From contig NZ_JAHKRM010000004.1 in NCBI RefSeq assembly GCF_019396345.1, forward strand, positions 248,001 through 312,000: a DNA stretch of 64,000 nt, given 5' to 3'. Position numbers and translations under genes: made by a program. Positions 34,347 to 43,041 of the stretch are shown piece after piece. The notes under the pieces are model-generated. The model saw only the letters and a list, made by a program, of their open reading frames with translations, was not told where the DNA came from and ran no database searches. The first letter of the stretch is position 1. Each line of letters begins with the position of its first letter. Source of the DNA: Nonomuraea guangzhouensis (lineage in GTDB: Bacteria; Actinomycetota; Actinomycetes; Streptosporangiales; Streptosporangiaceae).

Positions 34347-34844
34347 TCAGGAAGGCTCGCGGTCTTCCCTGATCACCTCACCGTGCACCACGCCACCGCG
34401 CCCGCCGATGTGCTGCCCGTCGGCGTGGCCGCCGGGCGACGGCGGGAAGAGGTTCGCGTACGGCGAGGCCGCCGCCATTCTCTTGACCCGGCGGTCGAAG
34501 AACCACGACACCAGGCGCCGCATCGCCGGCCGCGTGAACGGCAGCACGCACAGGAACCCGAGGATGTCGCTCAGGAACCCCGGCGTCAGCAGCAGCGCGC
34601 CGCCCACCAGGATCAGGCCGCCGTCGGCGAGCTCCTTGTCGGGCATCCGGCCGGACTGCAACGCATCCTGCAGCGCCCGCCACGCCCTGCGTCCCTCGCG
34701 GCGTACCAGCCACGCGCCCAGCAGGCTGTCGGCGATGAGCAGGGCCACGGTCGTCCAGCCGCCGATCGCCGAGCCCACCTGGATCAGCAGCCAGATCTCC
34801 AGCACCGGGACGATCAGGAAGGCCAGGAAAAGCAGGAGCCGCAT
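34347..34844 (-). CDS. fxsA: FxsA-family membrane protein
   Basis: About 165 aa. FxsA fold with membrane segments LLLFLAFLIVPVLEIWLLIQVG, TTVALLIADSLLGAWLVRREG and GLILVGGALLLTPGFLSDILGFLCVLP, followed by a polar His/Gly tail. The E. coli protein relieves phage T7 exclusion by F plasmids; the normal role is unknown. ATG 34844 is chosen to begin at the hydrophobic segment; ATG 34856 (adding MGKT) is equally possible. The position after rbpA and before ppm1-lnt recurs in related genomes as far as I know. Confidence 0.88.
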   Translation of the reverse strand: MRLLLFLAFLIVPVLEIWLLIQVGSAIGGWTTVALLIADSLLGAWLVRREGRRAWRALQDALQSGRMPDKELADGGLILVGGALLLTPGFLSDILGFLCVLPFTRPAMRRLVSWFFDRRVKRMAAASPYANLFPPSPGGHADGQHIGGRGGVVHGEVIREDREPS

Positions 34845-34962
34845 CGTCTTCCCCATTCCGCGCACGCGACGTCTCTAGAACGCGTATAAGACCGCTTATA
34901 CAGGGGACAACGCCGGGCGTGCCCGAAGCGTTCCGGCGCCGCCTGAGGGCGATCACAGGTTC

Positions 34963-35706
34963 TCAGGGGCGCTTGCCGCGCAACCGGGCGGGCAGGCCGG
35001 TCAGGCCCCAGACGGCGATGCGCCAGAACGACTCGGCCATGACCCGGCTGCTCATCTTGCTCGTGCCGACGGTCCGCTCGACGAACGTGATCGGCACCTC
35101 GACCACCCGCAGGCCGTGCTTGGCCGTCCGCAGGGTGAGGTCGACCTGGAAGCAGTAGCCCTGCGACTCGACGTCGGCCAGCCCGATCTTGTCCAGCGTC
35201 GCGGCGCGGTAGACGCGGAACCCGGCGGTCGCGTCGCGCACCGGCATGCCGAGCATGAGCCGCGTGTAGATGTTGGCGCACCTGGACAGGAGCTCGCGCG
35301 AGGCGGGCCAGTTGACCACCTTGCCGCCGGGCACCCAGCGCGACCCGATCGACAGGTCGGCGCCGTCGGCGACCGCCTCCAGCAGCTTGTGCAGCTCCTC
35401 GGGCTGGTGCGAGCCGTCGGCGTCCATCTCCACCAACACGTTGTAGCCCTCGTCGAGGCCCCACTTGAACGCGGCGATGTAGGCGGCGCCCAGCCCTTCC
35501 TTGCCGGCCCGGTGCAGGACGTGGATGTGATCGTCCTTGGCGGCCAGCTCGTCGGCGACCTCCCCGGTGCCGTCGGGACTGTTGTCGTCGACCACCAGTA
35601 CGTGGGCGTCCGGCATCGCGGCCCGCACCCGCTCGGTGATCATCAGCACGTTGTCACGCTCGTTGTACGTCGGTATGACGATGAGTATCCGGCCAAGAAT
35701 CTCCAT
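34963..35706 (-). CDS. ppm1: Polyprenol monophosphomannose synthase
   Basis: GT2 glycosyltransferase, about 247 aa. IVIPTYNERDN and VVDDNSPDGTGEV bind GDP; the DxD site is VEMDADGSHQPEEL, and SIGSRWVPGG, ATAGFRVYR and QGYCFQVDLTLR are typical of DPM1-type enzymes. It transfers mannose from GDP-mannose to polyprenyl phosphate, supplying donors for lipoglycans and protein O-mannosylation. There are no membrane anchor helices. In mycobacteria Ppm1 and Lnt are linked or fused; here they are adjacent genes, 13 bp apart and co-oriented. Confidence 0.93.
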   Translation of the reverse strand: MEILGRILIVIPTYNERDNVLMITERVRAAMPDAHVLVVDDNSPDGTGEVADELAAKDDHIHVLHRAGKEGLGAAYIAAFKWGLDEGYNVLVEMDADGSHQPEELHKLLEAVADGADLSIGSRWVPGGKVVNWPASRELLSRCANIYTRLMLGMPVRDATAGFRVYRAATLDKIGLADVESQGYCFQVDLTLRTAKHGLRVVEVPITFVERTVGTSKMSSRVMAESFWRIAVWGLTGLPARLRGKRP

Positions 35707-35719
35707 GATCAGTTATCCC

Positions 35720-37399
35720 TCACGCGGTCGCCTTGCCCCTGACCCGCCACGCGGCGACCCCGGCGGCCGCCACTCCCATCAACGCCAGCGCCCACTCCGG
35801 CAACGCGCCGACCTGCGTCGCGACCGTCGCCTGGGTGCGCACGGGCACCTTCACCACGTTCATGTCCGCGACGAGCTCGCGGGTCCGCCAGGAGACCTTA
35901 CCTTCAGGTGTGACGTACGCCGAGATGCCGGTGGTGGCCGCTGTCACGACCGCCCGGTTGTGCTCGACGGCCCGCAGCTTCGACATGGCGAGCTGCTGCG
36001 GCGGCAGGTTGGACTCGGCGTAGGTGGCGTTGTTGGTCTGCACCACCAGCGGCGTGGCCCCGGTCTGTACGGTCCCGCGCACGGTGCCGTCGTAGGCGAC
36101 CTCGTAGCAGTTGACCGCGCCGATCGTCACCGGGCCCATCTTCAGGTCACCCGGCTTGGTGCCCGCGACCGACTGCCTGCCCACCAGGCCGGCCCGCTTC
36201 CACAGGGCCAGCACGATCTCCTTGAACGGCGTGTACTCGCCGAACGGCACCAGATCCTGCTTGTCGTAGTAGGCGCCGGGCCCGGTCACCGGGTCCCACA
36301 CCAGGCTGCGGGTCGCCCGGTACTCGTCTCCGATGGCCACGACCGCGCCGACCAGCGTGGGCACCCCGACGTCCTTGACGGAGTCGTCGATGATCTGGCG
36401 GGCGCCCGCGTCCTGGTAGGGGTCGATGTCGGTGGAGTTCTCCGGGAGGACGACGAGGTCGGGCTTAGGGAGTTTCCCATCCCGAACGGCCTGCGCCAGC
36501 TTTTTCGTCTCGTTGGCATGATTTTTCAGGACCACGGCGGGTTCGTCGCCCAGGATGTACATGCCCCGGCCCGGCACGTTGCCCTGCACGATGCCGATGT
36601 TGACCGAACGCCCCTCGTCCCCCGGCCTCGGCACGGCCAGCGTCAGCAGGGGCACGGCCAGGGCGATCGCCACCGGCACGAGCCGCCCGACGGCCCGCCG
36701 GGCCTCCGCCGGCCGCCGGAGCAGCGCGTACGCCAGCAGCGCCCCGCACAGGACGACGGCGAACGACACGAGCGGCGCCCCGCCCAGTGCGGCGTACTCG
36801 GTGAACAGCGACTCACCCTGGCTGAACGCCAGCCGCGCCCAGGGGAAGCCCCCGATGGGGACCAGCCCGCGCGCCCACTCCATGGCCACCCAGAGCCCGC
36901 CGAACCACAACGGCCACAGCCGCAGCCGGAACACCAGCGCGGCCAGGGCGGCCATCACCGCGTAGAACAGGCTCTCGACCCCCACCAGCATCACCCAGAC
37001 GTCGTCGCCGATCGTCCGTACCCAGGCCAGCGTGGGGAACAGGAACACGGCGGCGGCCAGGTAGCCGAGCCAGGCGGCACGCCGGGGGCGAGCGCCGTAG
37101 AGGGCGGCGACGATCAGCCCGACGCCGAGCGGCGCGGCGAGCCACCAGTCGATGGGCGGGAAGGCGAGGAACAGCAGCCCCCCGCCGACCACGGCGGCGG
37201 CCACCCGGGCCATGAGCACCCGCCCGGACTCCCGCCCCACGGGCGCGACCGCAGCGGCCGCATCGGAGACAGGAGCGGACGCGTCCGCCGCCAGAGTGGG
37301 TGTGTCCGCGGCCGTAACCCCGGAATCGGGCGTGGGCGGATCAGGGATGTGCGGGGTCCCGCCGCCAGTGGGCGGTGGGCCCGTCTTGTCCTGCACCAC
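35720..37399 (-). CDS. lnt: Apolipoprotein N-acyltransferase
   Basis: About 559 aa. A disordered Pro/Ala-rich N-terminal extension (about 55 residues) precedes six membrane helices and a nitrilase-like periplasmic domain. The catalytic triad is visible: Glu in VVLPENSTD, Lys in YYDKQDLVPFGEYTP, Cys in GAVNCYEVAYD. It adds the third acyl chain to lipoproteins. A GAGGAGAA site precedes the GTG start. First gene of the lnt-ppm1 operon. Confidence 0.93.
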   Translation of the reverse strand: MVQDKTGPPPTGGGTPHIPDPPTPDSGVTAADTPTLAADASAPVSDAAAAVAPVGRESGRVLMARVAAAVVGGGLLFLAFPPIDWWLAAPLGVGLIVAALYGARPRRAAWLGYLAAAVFLFPTLAWVRTIGDDVWVMLVGVESLFYAVMAALAALVFRLRLWPLWFGGLWVAMEWARGLVPIGGFPWARLAFSQGESLFTEYAALGGAPLVSFAVVLCGALLAYALLRRPAEARRAVGRLVPVAIALAVPLLTLAVPRPGDEGRSVNIGIVQGNVPGRGMYILGDEPAVVLKNHANETKKLAQAVRDGKLPKPDLVVLPENSTDIDPYQDAGARQIIDDSVKDVGVPTLVGAVVAIGDEYRATRSLVWDPVTGPGAYYDKQDLVPFGEYTPFKEIVLALWKRAGLVGRQSVAGTKPGDLKMGPVTIGAVNCYEVAYDGTVRGTVQTGATPLVVQTNNATYAESNLPPQQLAMSKLRAVEHNRAVVTAATTGISAYVTPEGKVSWRTRELVADMNVVKVPVRTQATVATQVGALPEWALALMGVAAAGVAAWRVRGKATA

Positions 37400-37947
37400 G
37401 CGGGGTTCTCCTCGCCGTTCGCACGCCTGCTTGCGAAAACGCTACCGCCCCCGGGCGCCGTTTCGGCCGTTGCGGCCCCTTGTTGCCTCAGAAGTAGGAG
37501 TAACCAAACAGAAGCAGGGTGAGCGAACCGGGCGGGGAGCGGCAGGGTGATCCCGTGACCTGACGGGACCACCCGGCGCTGATGGCGATCCTGCGCACGA
37601 GAGGGAAGAGGGCCCGGAAACCCTTCGGACCGGACCCGTCTCGTCGGCGGCGAGCGCGGAATTCCGTTGTCTACTGGGCTCCCGGGCCCGTCCCGGGTCC
37701 AACCCCCCGCCCGGCTGGGGTGCCCCGACTCGACGGACCGACGGCCCTGCACCTGGCTGTGTGGACGAAGTCACGCTCCGTCACGGACGCAGGATCCGAC
37801 GATGTCAGAGACGGCCAACCGGCCAAGTCCCGTGCTGGACTGCGCAGCAAACTACCGACTCCACCTCAGATGTCAACCGTGTCCCGATCAGCAGAAACAT
37901 CAAGTTTCCGCAGGTAGGACATGCTTGCGTTGTCGCATTAAAGCGAT
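37400..37947. other. Intergenic region with a possible small gene
   Basis: About 550 bp between the lnt start and the 3' end of the helicase gene. The half next to lnt should hold its promoter. GC content falls toward the helicase side. One plausible short frame at 37802-37951 is listed separately. Nothing else coding or structural is evident. Confidence 0.5.
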
Positions 37948-37951
37948 CTAA
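37802..37951 (+). CDS. Possible four-cysteine small protein
   Basis: 49 codons. An AGGA element lies 7 nt before the ATG. The product has four cysteines plus a Cys-x-x-Cys near the end (CLRCRIKAI) and RCQPCPDQQ in the middle, a spacing that could form a zinc ribbon. Third-position G/C is lower than in neighbouring genes, so it may be a recent acquisition or chance. It overlaps the helicase 3' end by 4 bp. I recognise no family. Confidence 0.25.
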   Translation: MSETANRPSPVLDCAANYRLHLRCQPCPDQQKHQVSAGRTCLRCRIKAI

Positions 37952-40380
37952 TGCCCATTTGTCGGCCCGGACGTACGGCTTGGCAAGCCGCTCAGCGCCT
38001 CCGACAGGAGGGCCGACAGCGGCCGTTCGTGGACGACGCCGAGCCGCTGAGTGGCTCGGGTGAGAGCGACATAAAGGTCGCTCAGGCCGCGCGGCGACTG
38101 TGAGGCTATCAGGTCGGGCTCGGCCACGATGACCGAATCGAACTCCAGCCCCTTGGCATCGGCCACGCCGAGCACGGCCACAGGGGCGTCGAGCGCCGTG
38201 GTCCCCCGGGTGGCGCCGGAGGAGACCACGGCGGTCCCCTCGACCATGTCGGAGATCGCCTTGCCGAGCTCGCCGAGCAGCGCGTCAGGGACGACCACGG
38301 CCACCTTGCCGCCCTCCCCGACCTCGGACTTGACCAGCTCCGGCAGCGCGGACAGCGGCGCCGACCAGGGCTCGGCGCCGGTGTCGCGGACTGAGGCGGG
38401 CGCCTCGAGCGCCGGGTCGATGGTGGCCAGCACGCGGGCGGCGACCGCCATGAGCTCCACCGGCGTGCGGTAGTTGACGGTGAGCCGCTCCTGGCGCCAG
38501 CGCCCCGCCACGTAGGGGTCGAGCACCTGGTTCCACGATCGGGCCCCGGCCGCCGAGCCGGTCTGCGCGATGTCGCCGACGATCGTCATCGACCGGGTGG
38601 GCACCCGCCGCATGATCACCCGCCAGGCCATGGACGACAGCTCCTGCGCCTCGTCCACGATCACGTGGCCGTAGGCCCAGGCGCGGTCGGCGGCGGCCCG
38701 CTCGGCCGTGGTGAGGTAGGGGCCCTCCCCGCGCTGGCGTTCGGCCAGGCGCTCGGCCTCCATGACGTCGGACAGGCCCGTCAGCTCGAGCACCTCGCGG
38801 GCGTAGGCGAGCTCCGCCTCGCGCTCGTGCTCGGCCGCCTGCCTGGCCGCGGCCATCTCCTCCTCGGCCTGCAGGGCGCTGGCCCGCAGCACCTGCTCGT
38901 CGATCTCGCCGAGCACCTCGGCCGCCTCGTCGAGCAGCGGCACGTCGGACTCGGTCCACTCCCCTCCGTCGCGGCGCAGCAGCGCGCGCTCCTCCGGCGT
39001 CAGGGTCGAGGCGGCGTGGTCGAGCCGCTCCGGCGAGGCGTACAGGCCCAGCAGCAGGCGCTGCGGGGTCAGGTACGGCCAGAGCCGGTTCAGGGCGGTC
39101 TTGACCGGCTGCTCGGTGCGCAGCTCCTCACGCAGGTCGGCCAGCTCGTCGTCGTCGATGAGGCCCTTGCCGAGCTTCTTGGCCGCCTGCCTGGCCAGGG
39201 CGTTGAGCAGGGACCTGACGAACACCGCGCGGGCCTGGTTGTGCGGGCGGCGCGAGCGGGTGGCCTTGTTCTTGGCCGCCTCGAGCATGTTGCGGTCGAT
39301 GGTGAGGGCGTAGCGGCCCAGGTTCAGCTCGACGGGCTTGCGGGGCACTCGCTGCCGGTCGCGTACGGCCCGCTCGATCACCTCGGCCATGCGGATGTCG
39401 CCCTTGATCGCGGCCACCTCGGGCCGCTCCCTGGCGGTGGCCGTCAGGCCGGGGTAGAGCTCGCCGACCGTCGACAGCAGCACGTCGGTCTCGCCGAGCG
39501 AGGGCAGCACCTGCTCGATGTAGCGCAGGAAGGTGAGGTTGGGGCCGAGGATCAGCACGCCGCGACGCTCCAGGCGCTCCCTGTGGGTGTAAAGGAGGTA
39601 CGCCGCGCGGTGCAGGGCCACGACGGTCTTGCCGGTGCCGGGGCCGCCCTGGACGACCAGCACGCCGTTGAGGTCGGCGCGGATGACGCGGTCCTGCTCG
39701 GCCTGGATGGTGGCGACGATGTCCCGCATCCGGCCGGTGCGCCGCTCGTCGAGGGCGGCCAGCAGCGCGGCCTCGCCGTTGAGCGTGGCGCGGTCCTCGT
39801 CGGTCAGCGTGTCGAAGTCGAGCAGGTCGTCGTCGACGCCGACGACCACGCGGCCCTTGGTCTGCAGGTGCCGCCGCCGGGTCAGGCCCATCGGCGCGGC
39901 CGGGGTGGCGCGGTAGAACGGCTGGGCCACGGGCGCGCGCCAGTCGATAAGCAGCCGCTCCTGCTCGTCGTCGGTGAGGCCGAGCTTGCCGATGTAGAGC
40001 CTGCCCTCGTCGACGTGGTCGAGACGGCCGAAGACCAGCCCGCGCTCCACCGCCCAGAGCCGGGCCAGCCGGGAGGCGTACATTCCGGCGAACGTGTCGC
40101 GCTCCGACCTGTTCTGCAACGTGCCGACGGCGCCGGCGCCGAGCACCTCCTTCAGCTGGCTCTGGGTGCGTTCACGCAACGCGTCGAGGCGGGCGTAGAG
40201 GCGGGCGACGTACTCCTGCTCCCTTGCGAGCTCCGTTTGACGAGTTGCCGCCTGACCATTATTGTTGTTAATGGGACACTCCGGGCCATTCTGCTTGTTG
40301 TTACGACAAACGACGACATTAGCACGCCTGTTGAGGCACTCCCATCTTCTCGCTTGATGTCCTTCCCCGCATCCGGTCAC
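37948..40380 (-). CDS. helD: HelD/HelR-type RNA polymerase-recycling helicase
   Basis: UvrD-like ATPase of about 775-810 aa. N-terminal coiled coil (AREQEYVARLYARLDALRERTQSQL) for the polymerase secondary channel, Walker A VVQGGPGTGKTVVALHRAAYLL, motif II VIVDEAQELSSMAWRVI, motif III VGDIAQTGS, motif VI YVALTRATQRL. HelD proteins release stalled RNA polymerase; actinobacterial HelR also protects it from rifamycins. The start is unclear: GTG 40380 adds about 36 residues encoded by AT-rich, leader-like sequence, whereas the family-like part begins after an ATT (40272) preceded by GGAG. Divergent from a ROK regulator. Confidence 0.88.
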   Translation of the reverse strand: MTGCGEGHQARRWECLNRRANVVVCRNNKQNGPECPINNNNGQAATRQTELAREQEYVARLYARLDALRERTQSQLKEVLGAGAVGTLQNRSERDTFAGMYASRLARLWAVERGLVFGRLDHVDEGRLYIGKLGLTDDEQERLLIDWRAPVAQPFYRATPAAPMGLTRRRHLQTKGRVVVGVDDDLLDFDTLTDEDRATLNGEAALLAALDERRTGRMRDIVATIQAEQDRVIRADLNGVLVVQGGPGTGKTVVALHRAAYLLYTHRERLERRGVLILGPNLTFLRYIEQVLPSLGETDVLLSTVGELYPGLTATARERPEVAAIKGDIRMAEVIERAVRDRQRVPRKPVELNLGRYALTIDRNMLEAAKNKATRSRRPHNQARAVFVRSLLNALARQAAKKLGKGLIDDDELADLREELRTEQPVKTALNRLWPYLTPQRLLLGLYASPERLDHAASTLTPEERALLRRDGGEWTESDVPLLDEAAEVLGEIDEQVLRASALQAEEEMAAARQAAEHEREAELAYAREVLELTGLSDVMEAERLAERQRGEGPYLTTAERAAADRAWAYGHVIVDEAQELSSMAWRVIMRRVPTRSMTIVGDIAQTGSAAGARSWNQVLDPYVAGRWRQERLTVNYRTPVELMAVAARVLATIDPALEAPASVRDTGAEPWSAPLSALPELVKSEVGEGGKVAVVVPDALLGELGKAISDMVEGTAVVSSGATRGTTALDAPVAVLGVADAKGLEFDSVIVAEPDLIASQSPRGLSDLYVALTRATQRLGVVHERPLSALLSEALSGLPSRTSGPTNGH

Positions 40381-40431
40381 GGCTTGGTTTCACCCCTTGA
40401 CCGAAACCGTCCGGACTCTTAGGTTCGCATC

Positions 40432-40454
40432 AAGTTAGGAAAGTTTCCTAACTT
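40432..40454. promoter_or_regulatory. 23-bp perfect palindrome, probable ROK operator
   Basis: Arms AAGTTAGGAAA and TTTCCTAACTT flank a central G. It lies 18 bp upstream of the ROK regulator start and about 50 bp from the helicase GTG. The form agrees with ROK/NagC-type operators. It is itself framed by CACCCCTTG (40391-40399) and CAAGGGGTG (40460-40468), the latter serving as the regulator's ribosome site. Confidence 0.8.
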
Positions 40455-40471
40455 CGAGCCAAGGGGTGAAC

Positions 40472-41677
40472 GTGAGCGGTCCGGTGCCGGGGACTCCCAG
40501 TCTGCTACGCGCGATCAACGATCGCGCGGCCTTGCAGGCACTCCTCGAACGCGGCCCGCTGACCCGCCCCGAGATCGGCACCCTGACCGGCCTCTCGAAG
40601 CCGACGGCCTCGCAACTGCTGTCCCGCCTCCAGGAGGCCGGGCTGGTGGTGCTCGACGGCATCAGGGAGGGGCTGCCGGGCCGTACCGCGGAGGTCTACC
40701 GGATCAATCCGGCCGCGGCCTACGTGGGCGCGCTGGACGTCACGCCCGCCCGGATCGAGGCCAGGATCGCCGACATCGCCGGCACGACCGTGGGCTCGTA
40801 CACGCTGCCCACGCCGCGCCGGCCGGGCGGCGAGCTGGTCTCCCGGCTGCGCGCGGCGCTCGACGGCGCGGGCTCACCCGGCCCGCTGCGCCGGGTCGTG
40901 ATCGGCGTGCAGGCGGCGATCGACCCGTCCACCGGCCGGCTCGGCTACGCCACCGCCAAGGACATGCCGGGCTGGCAGATCGGCGACCTGGTGCCGACGC
41001 TCGCCGAGGGACTCGGCGTGCCGGTGTCGGTGGAGAACAACGTCAACCTGGTGGCGCTGGCCGAAATGGCACACGGCGCCGCCCGCGGCGACTCCGACTT
41101 CGTGCTGCTGTGGGCGGACGAGGGCATCGGCTCGGCCATCGTGCTGGGCGGGCGGATGCACAGGGGCGCCACCGGCGGCGCGGGCGAGGTCGGCTACATG
41201 CCGACCCCGGGCGCGCCGACGGCCCGCGAGGCGGGACGGTACGCCAACCACGGCTACCAGGCGCTCACCGGCGGCCCCGCCGTACTGAAACTGCTGCGCT
41301 CGTACGGCGTGCGCGGCACGGACTTCCGCCAGGCCATCGCGAACGCGGTGCGCGCGGCGGACGACCACCAGAGCGGTCAGAAGGCCGACGACGCACGGGC
41401 GGGGCTGCGCGACATCGCCGCGCGGCTGGCGGTGGGCCTGGCCGCCATCACCTCCGTCATCGATCCCGGGCTCATCGTGCTGACCGGCGGCGTGGTGCTG
41501 TCGGGCGGCGAACCCCTGCGTGAGCTGGTCGAGCACGAGCTGCACGCGTTGACCATCCCGCGGCCCCGGCTGCGCCTGTCGTCCGTCGAAGGCAATCCCG
41601 TCCTCGCCGGCGCGCTCGACCTGGCCCTGGACCTCGTCCGCGACGAGGTTTTCGGGTCCACGGTCCCGACTCCATGA
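40472..41677 (+). CDS. ROK-family regulator of the sugar ABC/GH4 operon
   Basis: About 401 aa. Winged helix: LQALLERGPLTRPEIGTLTGLSKPTASQLLSRLQEAGLVV. ROK body: VVIGVQAAIDPSTG, SVENNVNLVALAEMAHG, VLLWADEGIGSAIVLGGRMHRGATGGAGEVGYMP. The zinc-binding cysteine cluster and ExGH of ROK kinases are absent (EVGY instead), as in purely regulatory members. GTG 40472 is chosen over 40466, which abuts the AAGGGG site. Only 25 bp separate it from the binding-protein gene, so it likely heads the operon and represses itself via the upstream palindrome. Confidence 0.88.
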   Translation: MSGPVPGTPSLLRAINDRAALQALLERGPLTRPEIGTLTGLSKPTASQLLSRLQEAGLVVLDGIREGLPGRTAEVYRINPAAAYVGALDVTPARIEARIADIAGTTVGSYTLPTPRRPGGELVSRLRAALDGAGSPGPLRRVVIGVQAAIDPSTGRLGYATAKDMPGWQIGDLVPTLAEGLGVPVSVENNVNLVALAEMAHGAARGDSDFVLLWADEGIGSAIVLGGRMHRGATGGAGEVGYMPTPGAPTAREAGRYANHGYQALTGGPAVLKLLRSYGVRGTDFRQAIANAVRAADDHQSGQKADDARAGLRDIAARLAVGLAAITSVIDPGLIVLTGGVVLSGGEPLRELVEHELHALTIPRPRLRLSSVEGNPVLAGALDLALDLVRDEVFGSTVPTP

Positions 41678-41702
41678 GACACGCCAAGAGGAGGCACTCC
41701 CT

Positions 41703-43040
41703 GTGCGCTTCGTTCCCCTGGCGGCCGCAGGGCTCGCCGTCCTGAGCCTGGCCGCGTGTACCGCGGGTAAAGAGGGCGGTCCCGCCCTCGGTTCTCAGTC
41801 CAAACCCACCAACACCGCGCCCACGGCGCTGCCCGCCGCCTCCATCGAGCTGTGGCACGGGTTCTCGGCGGACTCGGAGGTGAAGGCGTTCACCGACGCC
41901 ATCGCCGGGTTCAACAAGAAATACCCGCAGATCAAGGTCAAGCTGGTCAAGGGCGTACAGGACGAGCAGATCACGCAGGCCGTACGCGGGGGCCGGCCGC
42001 CGGACGTGGCCTCCTCCTTCACCACCGACTCGGTGGCGACCTGGTGCAAGAGCGGGGTCTTCCAGGACCTCAACCCGGTGATCAAGCAGGACGGCGTCGA
42101 CCTGTCGGGCCTGCCGCCGGTGGTCAACGACTACACGCAGTACGAGGGCAAGCGGTGCGTGATGCCGCTCCTGACCGACGCGTACGGCCTCTACTACAAC
42201 AAGGCCCTGATGAAGGGCCACCAGCCGCCCAAGACCCTGTCGGAGCTGACCAAGCTGGCCAAGGAGCTCACGGTCAGGAACCCGGACGGCACCATCAAGG
42301 TCGCCGGTTTCATCCCGAGCGGCCAGTACTACGAGAACACCGCGGGTCACTGGAGCGCGATGGTCGGCGCCAAGTGGACCAACCCCGACGGCACCTCGGC
42401 GATCGGCTCCGACCCCGCCTGGAAGACCCTGCTGAACTGGCAGAAGGAGCTCATCGACTGGTACGGCTACGCGAACCTGGACAAGTTCCGCAAGGGCCTG
42501 GGTGACGAGTTCTCCGGCAAGCATCCCTTCTACCAGGGCAAGGTCGCCATGGGCATCGACGGCGAGTGGCGGGTGGCCATGATCGCCAACGAGGCGCCGA
42601 AGCTCGACTACGGCACCGCCCCCATGCCGGTCGACGACGCCAAGCCCGACCTGTACGGCAGCGGCTTCACCGCGGGCACCGTGATCGGTGTGCCGAAGGG
42701 CGCCAAGAACCCCGAGGCCGCCTGGGCGCTGGTGAAGTACCTGACCACCGACACCGACGCGCTGGTCACGCTGGCCAACGCGATCCGCAACGTGCCGACC
42801 ACCAAGGCCGCGCTGGAGTCGCCCGCGCTGAAGAAGGACGAGCACTTCCAGACCTTCCTCGACATCTTCGCCAACCCGAAGACGAGCACGATCCCGGCGC
42901 ACGTCAACAGCGTGTTCAACCAGGAGGCGCTGCAAGGGTTCATCACCTCGTGGGAGAAGGGCTCGGTCAAGGACCTGGACGCGGGGCTGAAGGGCGTGGA
43001 CAAGACCATCGACGCCAAGTTCAAGCTGTCGGGCGGCTGA
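41703..43040 (+). CDS. Sugar ABC transporter substrate-binding lipoprotein
   Basis: About 445 aa. A lipoprotein signal peptide ends in the lipobox LAAC, giving a diacylglycerol-Cys near residue 19. The mature protein is an MBP-type (cluster B) binder: SIELWHGFSADSEVKAFTDAIAGFNKKYPQIKVKLV, QAVRGGRPPDVASSF, GIDGEWRVAMI and GVPKGAKNPEAAWALVKYL. It delivers an oligosaccharide to the two permeases downstream. A GAGGAGG site precedes the GTG start. Confidence 0.93.
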   Translation: MRFVPLAAAGLAVLSLAACTAGKEGGPALGSQSKPTNTAPTALPAASIELWHGFSADSEVKAFTDAIAGFNKKYPQIKVKLVKGVQDEQITQAVRGGRPPDVASSFTTDSVATWCKSGVFQDLNPVIKQDGVDLSGLPPVVNDYTQYEGKRCVMPLLTDAYGLYYNKALMKGHQPPKTLSELTKLAKELTVRNPDGTIKVAGFIPSGQYYENTAGHWSAMVGAKWTNPDGTSAIGSDPAWKTLLNWQKELIDWYGYANLDKFRKGLGDEFSGKHPFYQGKVAMGIDGEWRVAMIANEAPKLDYGTAPMPVDDAKPDLYGSGFTAGTVIGVPKGAKNPEAAWALVKYLTTDTDALVTLANAIRNVPTTKAALESPALKKDEHFQTFLDIFANPKTSTIPAHVNSVFNQEALQGFITSWEKGSVKDLDAGLKGVDKTIDAKFKLSGG

Positions 43041-43041
43041 G

